Below are positions 12,447 to 24,025 of a stretch of 64,000 nucleotides of DNA, piece after piece. A program made the position numbers and the translations under genes. Below the pieces are notes generated by a model. The model was not told the origin of the DNA. It searched no databases and saw only the letters and a program-made list of their open reading frames with translations. Within the stretch, counting starts at the first letter, position 1. Each line of letters starts with the position of its first letter. This DNA is from Falciphora oryzae (taxonomy: Eukaryota; Ascomycota; Sordariomycetes; Magnaporthales; Magnaporthaceae), in the NCBI GenBank assembly GCA_000733355.1, contig JNVV01000001.1, positions 2,088,064 to 2,152,063 of the forward strand, read 5' to 3'.

Positions 12447-15400
12447 ATGAACTCGCTGTGGCCGTCGCGTGGAGGATCTGGAAACGACGCCCAAGGGGCT
12501 GCCACGGACAAGAAACCAGCAGCAGGAACGGCAGGCGACATCGACGGCTCGGACGTGGCGGCGAGCGGATCGAGTGCCAGCGCCAGTGGCAACCAGTCAA
12601 CCACTGCCTCGGACCCTAACAAGAAACCCCCTCCATCCTCGACCGTGCGCCCTTCCCTCGTACGCAACCAGCTCTCGCAGTCGCCGCCCGCCGTCCCGCC
12701 TCCTCCCTCACAGCCGCCCCCTCCTCCGGGCCAGATGGCTGCCCAGCAGCCCCCCGACTCGCTGTCGCTGGCGCAGCTCCGCCGCTTCGTCGCCGAGTTC
12801 CCCCATCCCGAGCCGCTTGCCTACGACTTCGTCTACGAGGACTTTGGCCCGCCCGAGGAGGAGATCGACGAGTGGTTCGTTTACCAGTCATGGCAGGAAG
12901 TGCGTCTGAGGTCTGCCCAGATGAACTTCGACTGGCAGTGGCAGCAGGACTTTGGAGACAGCATCGGTTGGGACAGTGCCACGCGCCACCAGCGCGCCAA
13001 GTTCCTCCAGGACGCGCTCGAGACATTCTCGGCCCCGGACGCCCAGGACCGCTCCAAGGCCATCGGCAGGGTCGTTTACGCCGTGCTCGGCAGATGGAAA
13101 GATACGGCTGGCGGGGCGACGGCCGCTGAAGGCCGTGATGCCAAGGCCCAGTCCGCCGTGACAGACAGTCACCTAGCAGCCATGAAAGACGCCATCAGGC
13201 TGCTTGTCGAGATCGACGGGCTGAGGACCGTGTGGGGCTCGTTGCAACAAGTATTTGAGCAGTTCTGGTCAGTGGTAGCCCGTCATCCGCCCGTTTTTAT
13301 ACGCCCGGCTAACCTGGCGCACTCCAGGGGAGATGATCTCCAACTGCAGCCCAACATCCTCTTGGAGGCACAGATCAATCTTATGAATTTGATGACCATT
13401 ATGTACATGACCTTGCAGGTGCTGCTCAGCTACCCTTCGGAGATGTCTCATATCCGACCAAAACTCTGTATGTGCACCCTCGACCAGACCGTCAACCGTC
13501 CCTGTTCAGCTGCTGACTGTGTGGAACCACGCCTGCATGCTCCTTCTCCCTACAGTCGAACTTAGTCCTAATATCGTCGACTTCATGCTTGTTGCGACGG
13601 CCAAGCTGCGGTGGGATGATATGCAGTACATGCCTCAGACCCAAGTGTTTCTCCTATTTTGGAAAACGATCCTGCTAGTCTTTGGCGGCACCCCAGAGAT
13701 CGTCGAGACCAAGCGGGCCACATGCGAGACAGGAGACGACGACAAGGAGAAGAACATCATCACCGCCTCTCCGCTCGATTACCATGCTTTCCGGCAGGAG
13801 ATCACGTCCAAGTATCCAGCCTACATTCCGCCCCAGACGGCCATCCCGATAGAGGCCGATAACTCTTCGTTATTACCACCTCTGCCTCACCAGCCGAGCA
13901 GGAATAATGGATCCAACGGGATCCTACCAGGCCCTCCCAATGCGCAGGCTAGTGGCGCTTCTATTCTGCACCAACCAGTACATATCGCCACGCCAGCGCC
14001 GTCACCCCCGCCGTCACCAGGTGTCGGTGGGAAGGGCGGCAAGAAGCAAAACTACCAGACCAACCAGAACTTTCCTTTCATGTACCCGCCACTGGACGCT
14101 ACCAGCAACAGCGCAGGCGGCAAGGGCATTGCCGGCCTACAGGACCTCCTGGTCGGTCGCAAATGGGAAGGCAGCGACATACCCGCATCTATCCTTGAGG
14201 CCGGCGAGCTTTTCTCCAAGCGTGTGCGGATGACGCGGGCGACCAGGCAGCTCTGGGACGAGAGGGAAAGGTTTATAAAGTACTCGAGAGGTTGGGACGA
14301 TGAGAATAAGGACATTATCGATGAGCTCGACCTCTCGGGTCTCAGTCTGAGCGAGAAGGAGGAGTTAGGGCTTTTGAAGTCCGAGGATTCAGACTCCAAA
14401 AAGAAAAGTCCGCCCGACCACGAGGTGGACTATGGTCCCAACCCGGACAAGCTTTCTGAGGAGGTCCGAGGGCGCCTAGATGCCTTGGAGAAACTCTATG
14501 TGAGTTGGCATGCTTTACCTTCACCGAGTACCTTCCCATGACTTTGCAACTGCTTTTTTTTTCCTCCACCATGGCTGACGCCAGAACACAGGCCGAGGCT
14601 CTGCCCAATCTTCAGTCTCTAGTTATCATTCTTCTCAAGACCGTTGTCCAGCACGTCTCCGTTCTTGTTACAACACCGCCCCAAGGTCAACAACAGGCAG
14701 GCTCTGCTCCGAATGGCCCCAGACCCGTCAACGGCGTGGGCCCTGGCCGGGGTGCGGACGCGCCCAACGGCCCCAACACGTCCCCAGCAGGGGATGGCTC
14801 AGCAGGCTCAGATGAAGAGATTGATGGCAATCGAAACCGGGAGATCACTGCCAAAGCCGTGTCCGGGATTCTTGTCCTAATGCTGAAGTGGCTGAAGCTT
14901 TCCCGTAAGTTCACTTTGTCACCAAACACCAATGCAAGAGAGAGAACACACTAACCAAGAGCACCATAGATATACTCAAGTTCGAGTTCTTTGGGCAGCT
15001 TCTGCTGGACTCGAACTACCTCCTCCTGATTTTGAAGCTATTTGCGCACCAGGATATCCAGCAGACAGTGGACAGCAAGACCGACGTCATTGAGAAGAGG
15101 TACTTGACTATGCTTTTGTTTCTCCTCGTATCCCTGCTCCAAAATATGGCCGACTGACCACCTACGCATAGCTTTTTCTACTGGTGCAATCATGAGGCCG
15201 GCTCACCAGCAAGACCGGCAGATGGAGAGGAGAACGACGAGAGCGAGGACGACGCTCTACCGCCACCAATAAAGAGGCGGCGTTCACCTACACAGGAAGC
15301 CAACGGCTCCGGAGAGCCCAACGGCGACTCGGGGCAGGCGCAGACCAGGCTGCCAACGCGGCCCGAGGTGGACGAGCTGGGCTGCCCCGTGAACCCACTG

Positions 15401-15946
15401 CCCAACGAGCCGATCACAGACTTTTCACGGCGAAACTTCTTCTCGCTCATCAATTTCCTACGGGTGATGCAAAAGGTGTGCAAGGCCAAGGCGCACCGCA
15501 ACCTGTTGCTGGTGCACTACAAGTCGTCCAACATCCTGCGCAAGTCGCTCAAAGTCCCGCAGCCGGAGCTGCGGCTGTACACGCTCAAGTTGTTCAAGAA
15601 CCAGGTGCCCTACTGCGGGCGCAAGTGGCGCCAGGGCAACATGCGCGTCATCACGGCCGTCTACCTGCACTGCCGGCCCGAGCTGCGCGACGAGTGGCTG
15701 GCGGGCTCTGACATCGACGCCGAGGTCGAGGAGGCGCTCCCGCTCGAGCAGGCCCTGCGCAGCCTCACCCACTGGTTCAACGTCCGCCGCTACCCGGACC
15801 GCATGGGCGCCGACTCGACCGCCACCCTGCGCGAGGGCCACGACTTCTTCGCAAGGGAGCTCGAGCGCGCGGACCTGCAATGGGCCGGCGACCTCGCCGA
15901 CGACGGCTCGTCGCTCAGTGAGTGGGAGGGTGTTCCCCCGTCCTAG
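12447..15946 (+). CDS. far11: STRIPAK complex subunit, FAR11/PRO22/STRIP-like
   Basis: Predicted 1,040-residue homologue of yeast Far11, Sordaria PRO22 and animal STRIP1/2, a scaffold of the STRIPAK phosphatase-kinase complex. In filamentous fungi it is needed for hyphal fusion and sexual development. Six exons: 12447-13267, 13328-13467, 13556-14499, 14592-14904, 14970-15099 and 15172-15946. All junctions are GT-AG and keep frame. The N-terminus is low complexity and proline-rich. An N1221-type domain begins near residue 110 (motif RRFVAEFPHPEPLAYDFVYE). The DUF3402-type region begins after about residue 320 (SPNIVDFMLVATAKLRWDD) and runs to the C-terminus. The ATG at 12447 is the first methionine of the frame. 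Intron 1 (60 nt) is stop-free and a multiple of three, so retention would insert 20 residues. The 3' end faces the MARVEL gene. Confidence 0.9.
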
Positions 15947-16420
15947 AAAGAAGCCTAGAACTAGCAAGCGACATGGTTCGGTTTTGTGTGTGTCTTTTTT
16001 TTTCTTTACTCACCTTGTTTGTGCCTTGGTAGATACGATTTCCCGATATAGAAATGATTCCCACCCATCGTATTTCTCAACCATGCTTACTTGCCGAATG
16101 CTCTGACGTCACCACACAAGTCAAATCCGACGGCCCTGTTATTGGATCTAGGAACTCTCTGTGCTCGATGTGTGCAAGCTTCAGCTGACCGTATTGAATA
16201 TTTCCAAACTCTTATATCGGCCTATTGATAATTACAGCTAAGTCGTATCCAAATGGCTGTTCCAAACGTGAATTTACAACTCAAACGCCAATCATGCCCA
16301 CAATGCTGCATATAATACAAGTGAAGGCACTTGTGCAAACCATCCTGAAAGCTTTATACAAAATGCACGCCAGCGCGCGCGCGAATACGCTAGAAAAGCA
16401 CAGCCCGCTGGTGGGCATTA
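15947..16420. other. convergent 3' intergenic region
   Basis: 474 bp between the stop codons of two convergent genes. AT-richer than its surroundings, consistent with 3' UTRs and polyadenylation sites. I see no gene or RNA in it. Confidence 0.6.
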
Positions 16421-17491
16421 TCAAGCGTCATACACGCCGTCCGAATACCTATAGCCAGGCGGATACTGCCGTGCCGGGGTACGGTTGTCGTCAGACAGCC
16501 TCGGCCGGCTGTACGAGCCGGGGTACGGCCCAGGGACGCCGGTGTCGTACGGGTTGGTGCTGGTATACCGGCCACTGGCGTCATACGGGTTGTTGGTGGC
16601 GTGGCCGACGCCGTCGTAAGAGTTGTTGACGATGCTGGTGGTGTGGCTGTGCGGCCGCGCCGAGTGGGCCGCGTTCATAGGCAGCGCGTCGTCGCCGGCC
16701 GGGTCGGCGTACTTGTTGGTGTAGAGCGGGACCGCGGCGGGGTCGCGGTTGGCGTTGTGGTGAGACACGCGGACGGGCGACGGCTCGGCGACGGCGGTCC
16801 TCTCGGTGGTGTAGCTGTCGCGGCCGACGGGCTCGCGCATGTCGGCGGGCGTGGCGTGTTTCGGCAGCATGTTGGAGCTCGTGGTCTTGGTGGTGCCGGA
16901 ACGTCGAAGGAAGCCCAGGATGCCGCCTTTACGACCGTAGCCTGATGTGTACTCACTGTCCGGGGAAGGGCCGAACCTGTTCTCCCTGTGGCGGTGGCGG
17001 CCCAGGGCGACCTCGGTGATGGCGGAGAAGATGAAGAAGAAAACGGCAACCACAGCCACGGCGAGGCATGCGCTCTGGAGCTTGCAGGCCGTGCGGTAGT
17101 CGGGCATGCCGTCGGCGCGGCTGCTGTTGGCATCGCCGTCGCCAAAAGGGGTGGAGAGGCCGCCCTCGCACGAGCCGGTGCCGCCCTTGTTGGACACGGC
17201 GACGAAGATGAAGGCGGCGGCGAAGGCAACGTCGAGGACGATGGCGAAGAAGGAGGTGACTTTGTGGCCGGCTATCCAGCAGAGCACGAGCAGGCCGATG
17301 CCCGAGTACAAGCACGCGGAACCGGTGATGCCCACGACGGCGCGGATCCAGTCAGGGACCTCGATGTTGCGGCTATTGAGGGTGGCCAGGAAGTAGCAGT
17401 AGATGGCGAATACGATGGCGGCAGACAGGAACTGCACGCCCCTGATGAACCATTGTAGCCCCTTGAGGGCGATGCCAGCTCTGGCGCCCAT
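16421..17491 (-). CDS. MARVEL-type four-transmembrane protein
   Basis: Single-exon gene for 356 residues. Four hydrophobic segments fall at about residues 10-35, 45-70, 74-97 and 138-160, with a short Gly/Ser-rich loop between the third and fourth. This is the MARVEL layout of fungal plasma-membrane and eisosome-associated proteins. The long C-terminal half (about 165-356) is hydrophilic and probably cytosolic. It contains repeated Asn-Pro/Ser-Tyr-Asp tetrapeptides (NSYD, NPYD, NPYD) and ends in a Tyr/Pro-rich tail. The start is the ATG at 17491, directly before the conserved first helix; the frame is open upstream but there it is charged and unlike the family. No functional partner is evident nearby. 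The assignment rests on topology rather than on a diagnostic motif. Confidence 0.75.
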   Translation of the reverse strand: MGARAGIALKGLQWFIRGVQFLSAAIVFAIYCYFLATLNSRNIEVPDWIRAVVGITGSACLYSGIGLLVLCWIAGHKVTSFFAIVLDVAFAAAFIFVAVSNKGGTGSCEGGLSTPFGDGDANSSRADGMPDYRTACKLQSACLAVAVVAVFFFIFSAITEVALGRHRHRENRFGPSPDSEYTSGYGRKGGILGFLRRSGTTKTTSSNMLPKHATPADMREPVGRDSYTTERTAVAEPSPVRVSHHNANRDPAAVPLYTNKYADPAGDDALPMNAAHSARPHSHTTSIVNNSYDGVGHATNNPYDASGRYTSTNPYDTGVPGPYPGSYSRPRLSDDNRTPARQYPPGYRYSDGVYDA

Positions 17492-20011
17492 GGCGTGCTG
17501 GTGGTGGCACAGGCAGTCTCCAATAGGCCTTGTTCCGCGCCGACTTGGTGCAGGCCGGATCAAAGGGATTTTCCCTGGGGGAATTTAGGTGGCCGTGAGT
17601 ACCCTGGACTCGAGGTGACTCGGAGGATTGTCCTGGGTTATATGTAGTTTCTCTTGTGATGTATCGGAAATCCGCACGTGGAAGCAGCGGAGGGGTTGGT
17701 GCTGTGTCGTTGCGGGAAAAGCCAAAATCGACTGGCTAGACACAGCCGAATGACCCGGGCCTGTACCTGCTTAAGTACGCCCGCCACGCAAAAGGACAAG
17801 TTCTCTGCGGGGTTGGTGCATCAGCATCCATCACCAAGCTCGCGGGAGCGTCCGTCCATTCGTGCTGTGGTTGCGGGCTGTGTTGGTCCACCTTGTCAGT
17901 GCGGCCGGGCAAGCCGGGCTTGGTCAAAAGAACAGCAGGACAGACCCCGGTTCGATGATGGCAGCGCCAGAGAGCGTGGCTCGTCGATCTGCCCTTTGTC
18001 TGGAGCACCAGTGGCCAACGGATCCCTGGCGGGGACCAAGGAGAGAAACATTTCAGGCCTGGAAAACCGGTCCTGTGAGGGCCTGTTGCGGGCTTTGCAG
18101 CGGGTTGGAGCTCTTTGGATGACGAATGCCCGCCACACTGGATGGGAGCGCTGACATCACTGCATGGCTTGGCAAAGAAGGGGCTTTGTTCGTTCCCCAC
18201 TCGAGCCTCTCTGAATGCCGGCCTCAGCCACTCGACTTTGGCTGGGGCCACATGATCACGTGGCCGGTTTCTCTTGGTCAATGCAGTGGCTGGCGAGCGA
18301 GCGTGTTTTTGTGGCTGAGTGAGGTCTTCGGTTGCCTCCAGCCCCGTTCGATGACTAGTTTCCATCACACACAGGGGCTTCTTTGCTGTCAGTCGGGCCA
18401 CTCAACTGTTGTTGCGCGCCCGCCATCAGACCATTGGCATCGACGTCTTATCGGATGAGGACCCTTATTACCACCTCGGTGCTCCCGGGCAATTGCCATT
18501 CCCGATGGACTTGTTCCGTCGCACCAGCGGCAGAGCTGCCGAGCATCAGCTTCGGCTGCCTGCATTGGCCGTTGGTTCCCGTGGCGGCCCACACTGGCGG
18601 GAGCCCTCTCCCAGAATCCACTGGACCCGCGGCCAAGACACACTTCCGCCGATGACCGTTGGCAGGTTCGCTCCGGGCTGCCGTTTGTGATGTGAGGGCG
18701 GAGTAGGTGTTCATGATTGACACTCGCGCGGGGCATCCTTCTACTTTATCTATCATTTTTTTTTTTCTCTCTCACGTTTTCCTCCACATTGTCCCAGCGC
18801 CTTCGCAATCTCAACGAAGGATTCAGTGTGGGCGGGGCTAGGCCATGCATAACAAATGGCACCACATAACGGTCGAATACGAAGACGCAGCCATGCGCGG
18901 TCAGCCGGATAACCGGCTCCTCCCATCTGTTGATTCTCGCTCTTCATTGTCCTGGCACATCAACAGAGCCTTGAGACCAAGTGCCAAGTCTCTCGGCGAC
19001 GGTCTTTCTGCGAGCGTCCCCCGTGGTGGCGCCGTGTGCTAACAACCAGCGCGGCGAAACAAGAGCCCGTTTGGGCTAGCATGGCGACAAGAAGGTCCAA
19101 CCGCCGCCCCTAATCAGCCGCCGTCAAGCCGGTGCCACGCTTTGTGTGCAATTTAACCAGCGCTAGGAGGCGTCACAGCCCGGCACACAGCAACCAGCCG
19201 CCTCATAGGAACTGCAGGCACGCACGGCACGATCGACTGCATATTGGCATTCGATAGCAGAATTCCCAAGAGGCAAAAAACCCGTTGCCAAGGCGTGCCC
19301 ACGTCTGGCCTGCGCGCCAACAGCCATCGCGCAGCGGGGAACTTTGCTTTCTCTTTTATTGATCTCACTTCCAAGCCCGGCTAGACTCTCGTTGGCTGCA
19401 GTGAGCACCCCAACGCATGTGCGGCTGGAAATAGCTGCCCGCGTCGGCCAATCTGGCACCGCGACGGCCCCCTTGGCAGCCCTCCCCCCACACGCCTTGC
19501 CAGACCAGATTTTCAATACGAAAATGACAAGAAAGGAACAGCTGGCCGGCTGGGCTGCACCACACTCGGCCTGCCGCCGCCCTCCACTTCAGCTGCGGGC
19601 TAGCTCCATCGCGGACACGACCCCTGGCCCCGTCGCGGACCGGCTAGACCCCTGGACTACCTGCCCTCCCCCCTTTCCAGCCCAGCAGGCCAACGAGATG
19701 CAGGCAATTAAAAGAGTGACACCACCCTTTCACATCGCGATGGCGTCCGCCGGACTTTCTTTTTCTTCTTCCTTTTCTGCCTGTCCCACCACACTGGCGG
19801 CCCCGGATTCTCGCCCTTGTGTCGTCTGACCTGCCCCGGGCTCCATTGCCATCGTTCGCATCCCTCGTTTGTCGAACCTGGCTTCTCACTCGTTATGTTT
19901 TGTCCGTGATCGTGACTTGATCGCACGCTATAATATCACATACCCTTAATCCATTAATTTCTTCTGGTCTTCGTTGACTACGCAAGAGGAAGCCCTGGTC
20001 CAACCATCCCG
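17492..20011. other. 2.5-kb divergent intergenic region
   Basis: Lies between the starts of the MARVEL gene and the WSC-peroxidase gene. Frames up to about 220 codons occur on both strands but overlap, lack good starts and resemble nothing. It probably contains both promoters. No RNA gene was recognised. Confidence 0.55.
19929..19936 (+). promoter_or_regulatory. TATA-like element of the WSC-peroxidase gene
   Basis: TATAATAT lies 83 bp upstream of the peroxidase ATG in an otherwise GC-rich region, a plausible core promoter position. No other TATA-like sequence is as well placed. Confidence 0.4.
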
Positions 20012-23000
20012 ATGAAGCCGGCACCTCGTTATCTCGCGGCGCTGATGTCGCTCACGGCGACTGTCAGCGCCGATCCCACCTGGCCCCACGTGAACGACAA
20101 CCTCGAAGAGATTATGTTCCAGACTCAGGGGTTCAGGGCCAGACTCTTCACCGACAACATCAGGCAGTGCGCCAACGAGGCCTCGGGTCCCGGACGGAAG
20201 AATGCTGCCGAGTGGCTGCGCACCGGCTTCCACGATATAGCGACCGCGAATCGCTACTTCGGCACCGGCGGCATGGACGCGTCGCTGCAGTACGAGCTAA
20301 ACAGCGGCGAGAATGCCGGTCCCGGGTTCACCTCCACGCTGAAGTTCATGGGCGAGTTCCTGTCCACCAGGAGCAGTCTTTCGGACCTTATCGCCATGGG
20401 AGTCTACGCCTCGGTGCGCTCATGCGGCGGCCAGGCAATCCCCGTCAAGGCCGGGAGAAAGGATGCCACCTCCGGCGGAGCGCTTGGAGTTCCGCAGACA
20501 CAGAACCCGACGCCAACGTTCCTCAGCCAGTTCGACCGCATGGGTTTCAACCAGGCTGAGATGATTCAGTTGGTTGCTTGCGGCCACACCCTCGGGAGCG
20601 TCCACTCCTCCGAGTTCCCAGACATCGCCCCTCCCGGAACGGGAGTCAACGGCGCAGTCGGCTTGGACTCGACTGAAGCCCAGTTCGACAACAAGATCGT
20701 GACCGAGTACCTCGATGGCACCACGCAGAACCCTCTGATCGTGGGACCTTCGGTGCAACTGAAGAAGAACGCCGACGGCCGCGTCTTCGGGGCGGACGGA
20801 AACGTGACCGTGAACGCTCTCAAGGACCCTGCCGTGTTCCAGACGACGTGCAGGAACATCCTGCAGCGCATGATCGAGGTTGTGCCCAGCGGTGTCACGC
20901 TCACGGATCCTATCGCCCCTTACACGATCAAGCCTGTGGACATGCAGCTCACCCTGGGCGCCACGGGGTCCACGCTGACATGGACTGGATGGATCCGCGT
21001 CAGGACCACCACGATCCCGCTGGCAACAATCCGTAACGTCGTGCTGAACTACAAGGACCGCAACGGCGGCAGCAACTGCGGGTCCTGCGCCACTACCTTG
21101 ACTGTTCAGGGCACTGGTTCCGGCCTTGACGACACATGGGCCTTCTTCCCCGTCTCAGCCTCGCTGAGTGCGAGCGCTGGCATTTCATCCTTCACCGTCA
21201 CCGTCAACAAGGTCGACGGCACCTCGACCCCCTTCGACAACAACGGGGCTTCGTACCCTTTGTCAGATGCCGTGATGATCCAGAGGCCTCAGAGCTGCCT
21301 GCTCCAGGGCACTGGAGCCCTCACCGTCTCTGCCCTGGTCCGGAACGACCGAGCGGACCTTCCCGTCAACCTCGGCGTGAGCTATCTGACCGACCAGACC
21401 AACAGTCCCGCCCCGCAGCTGAACACAGACTCGGTGACGATGACCAAGGGCAACTGCGTCGGAGGCTACACCTTTTTCTCGGCCACCTACTCCATCTCTG
21501 GAGGAAGGAGCTATGCCGCCAGGCTCGACATCAACAGCGGCAGCGGTGCCGATGTTGTCAGTGACGCTTTCAATCTCGGCTCAGATCTCGGCGGCACCTG
21601 CCAGCCCTTCACGGGAAGCCAAGCCTGCGCCGGCGTGACGGTTTCTAGTGTGATCCCAAGCTCCACACGCACGTCGACCACGGCGAGCAGCACCACTACG
21701 TCGACGGCCCCGACGGCGACCCTCGCCCACAGGCAAACCGTCAGTGGATACAACCTGGTCTCATGCTGGACCGAAGGAAGCGGCGTCCGCGCGCTTTCGG
21801 GCGCAGCGTTTGCCTACGACGGCATGACCCTGGAGTCGTGCATCAAGAACTGCACCGGATTTGCCTACGCCGGCGCCGAGTACGGGAGGGAGTGCTACTG
21901 CGGCAATACCCTAGCCGAGTCCAGCGCCACCGCCGATCTGGCTGATTGCAACATGCCCTGCTCTGGCAACCATTACCAGTACTGTGGGGCGGGTAACCGC
22001 CTGGAGCTGTACAGGAATGCCTCGCTGCCCGCTCCCAGCACCAGCACCAGCGCCTCGAGGACTTCGACTTCTTCCGCCAGCTCAACTTCCACTGTCCCGA
22101 GTACCACTGCCTCGAGGAGCTCTACCACCTCGACCAGCTCGTCTGCAGCTCCTACGGGCACCCTCGCGCGGGTCGAGACTGTCGGGAAATACTCGTACCG
22201 GGGTTGCTACACTGAGGGAACGGGTGTCAGGGCACTGGCCGACAAGACGTACGCCGACGATTCCATGACACTGGAGTCGTGCGCCGCCTTCTGCAGCGCC
22301 TACAACTTCTTTGGAACCGAATACGGTCGCGAGTGTAAGTCACAAGACCTGAGACGTGACTTGCGCGTTGATTCCTCTCCTTGTGATAATTTTGGTATCG
22401 GTGGCTGACACGCTTTGCGCGATATAGGCTACTGCGGAAACAGCCTTGCTTCCTCGAGCACCAAGGTGTCGCTGGGTGACTGCAGCTTCACCTGCGCTGG
22501 GAACCAGTTCCAATACTGTGGCGCTGGCAACCGGCTCGACCTTTTCGGCGTTGGTAACTCTGGCACATCGTCATCCTCGAGCCAGGCTCCGACCTCAACC
22601 TCGTCAACTCCAAGCCAGGCTTCGACATCCTCTTCGACCGGGACATCATCGTCGACCATCACCAGCAGCACAACATCCCGCCCCTCGCCTACAGGCCCGT
22701 CGCACCCCGCCACCCTCATCTCTGGAGGAACAAACTGGAGCTTCCTGGGGTGCCAGACCGAGGCTACGAGCGCCCGAGCTCTAAGCGCCAAGATCTCCTA
22801 TAATGACACCATGACGCTCGATATCTGCGCGTCGAGCTGCAGTGGCTACGCGTACTTTGGCGTCGAGTACGGCCGCGAGTGTTACTGCGGTGACAGCTTC
22901 GCAGCCGGTTCCGTCGCAGCGAGTGAGGCCGACTGCAACTTCCTCTGCCCCGGCAATGCAGGACAGTACTGTGGCGCTGGCAACAGGCTGAGCACGTATC

Positions 23001-23023
23001 AGAAGGGCACTACCCCGAGGTAA
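20012..23023 (+). CDS. secreted class II-like heme peroxidase with three WSC domains
   Basis: Predicted 972 residues in two exons, 20012-22334 and 22428-23023, with a GTAAGT donor and TAG acceptor inside the second WSC domain. A signal peptide covers residues 1-20, with likely cleavage after TVSA. The peroxidase domain (about 25-330) keeps the distal Arg70 and His74 (LRTGFHD) and the proximal His192 (CGHTLG), so heme catalysis with hydrogen peroxide is likely. A central beta-type region of unknown role follows. Three WSC domains then come at about 577-669, 727-815 and 871-971, each with the Cys pattern around YGREC and QYCGAGNRL, separated by Ser/Thr-rich linkers that should be O-glycosylated. 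WSC domains bind glycans, so the enzyme is probably anchored to cell-wall or plant polysaccharide. No transmembrane or GPI segment is visible, so it should be secreted. The substrate is unknown. Confidence 0.9.
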
Positions 23024-23523
23024 AGAGAGGCTGTGTCTTGTCCTCGACGCTCCATGCTGGATCTAGGGAATCTAGGTATTCTTGGGGTTTCTGATTGAAT
23101 AGCGGGCGAGATAAATCGCGATAATTTCACGACCCCGGTAGTGTTCCGATGTTGATGTGTGCAAGAAGTCATGGCAGTCAAGTGCCAATCAAGCCGTCCA
23201 GGCACTCCTTGGCTTTAGTTACCGTGTCACCCTTGCCTGAGCGCGACGGTGATGTGCGCGAGACAGTTGGAAGCCGAAATTTTTAGCCTTTCGTTTCATG
23301 TTGAAGCCGGGTCCTCGAGGAGGTTGTTTGTGTCAGCCTCGCCGATTCGAAGGAGGCAGCCTTTTGAAGAACCCGGGCCTAATTCCGAAGAAACGCAATG
23401 GCACAGGGAGAAAAAAAACAAGATCAGACGGGAGAAAAAAGAGAGTTCACTTGGTCTCAACAATCAGAAATGAGATTCAGGGGTAAAATGGTGCCACGCG
23501 GCGAGCGAGTAAGAGAAGGCGGG

Positions 23524-23550
23524 AAAAAAAAAAAAAAAAAAAAAAAAAAA
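23524..23550. repeat. poly(A) tract
   Basis: Twenty-seven A residues about 500 bp beyond the peroxidase stop codon. No adjacent mobile-element coding sequence or target duplication was recognised. Confidence 0.9.
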
Positions 23551-23994
23551 TGAAAGACAGTAACGATGGCGGTCGGCCACGACACGCGCACACCATCGAG
23601 CCGTCGCCTGCATACCGACTTCCATCTTGGGGGCCCCCGATACGAGACGGTGTGAGAATACGCAACCACGTGAGCTACAGCCACTGGGTACCGATGTGTC
23701 TCTGTGCGGTCCTGCCCCTCCAACTGATTACGACCGTCAATAGGAACCCCTTCCCTTCCTCGGGGCAATAGCCCCCGCCCGCCGCACCCCGCCACACTCC
23801 TCCCTTCTCGCTCCCAGCTCTACCGGTGCGCGGCGGGTGCTCCGCCCGCGCGTGCTATCAAACGCTGCCGTCATGACTGGACAGCTTGGCTGGACCAGAC
23901 TGCAAGGAACGGTGTAGCAAAAGCCAAGATTAGTGCTCCTAACTAGGATAGGCAGCTCCGGACGGTACGGTAAGCTAACGACAGACCGGACGCC

Positions 23995-24023
<29 letters not shown>
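23995..24023. repeat. poly(A) tract
   Basis: Twenty-nine consecutive A residues in intergenic DNA, less than 500 bp from another tract of similar length and orientation. Confidence 0.9.
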
Positions 24024-24025
<2 letters not shown>

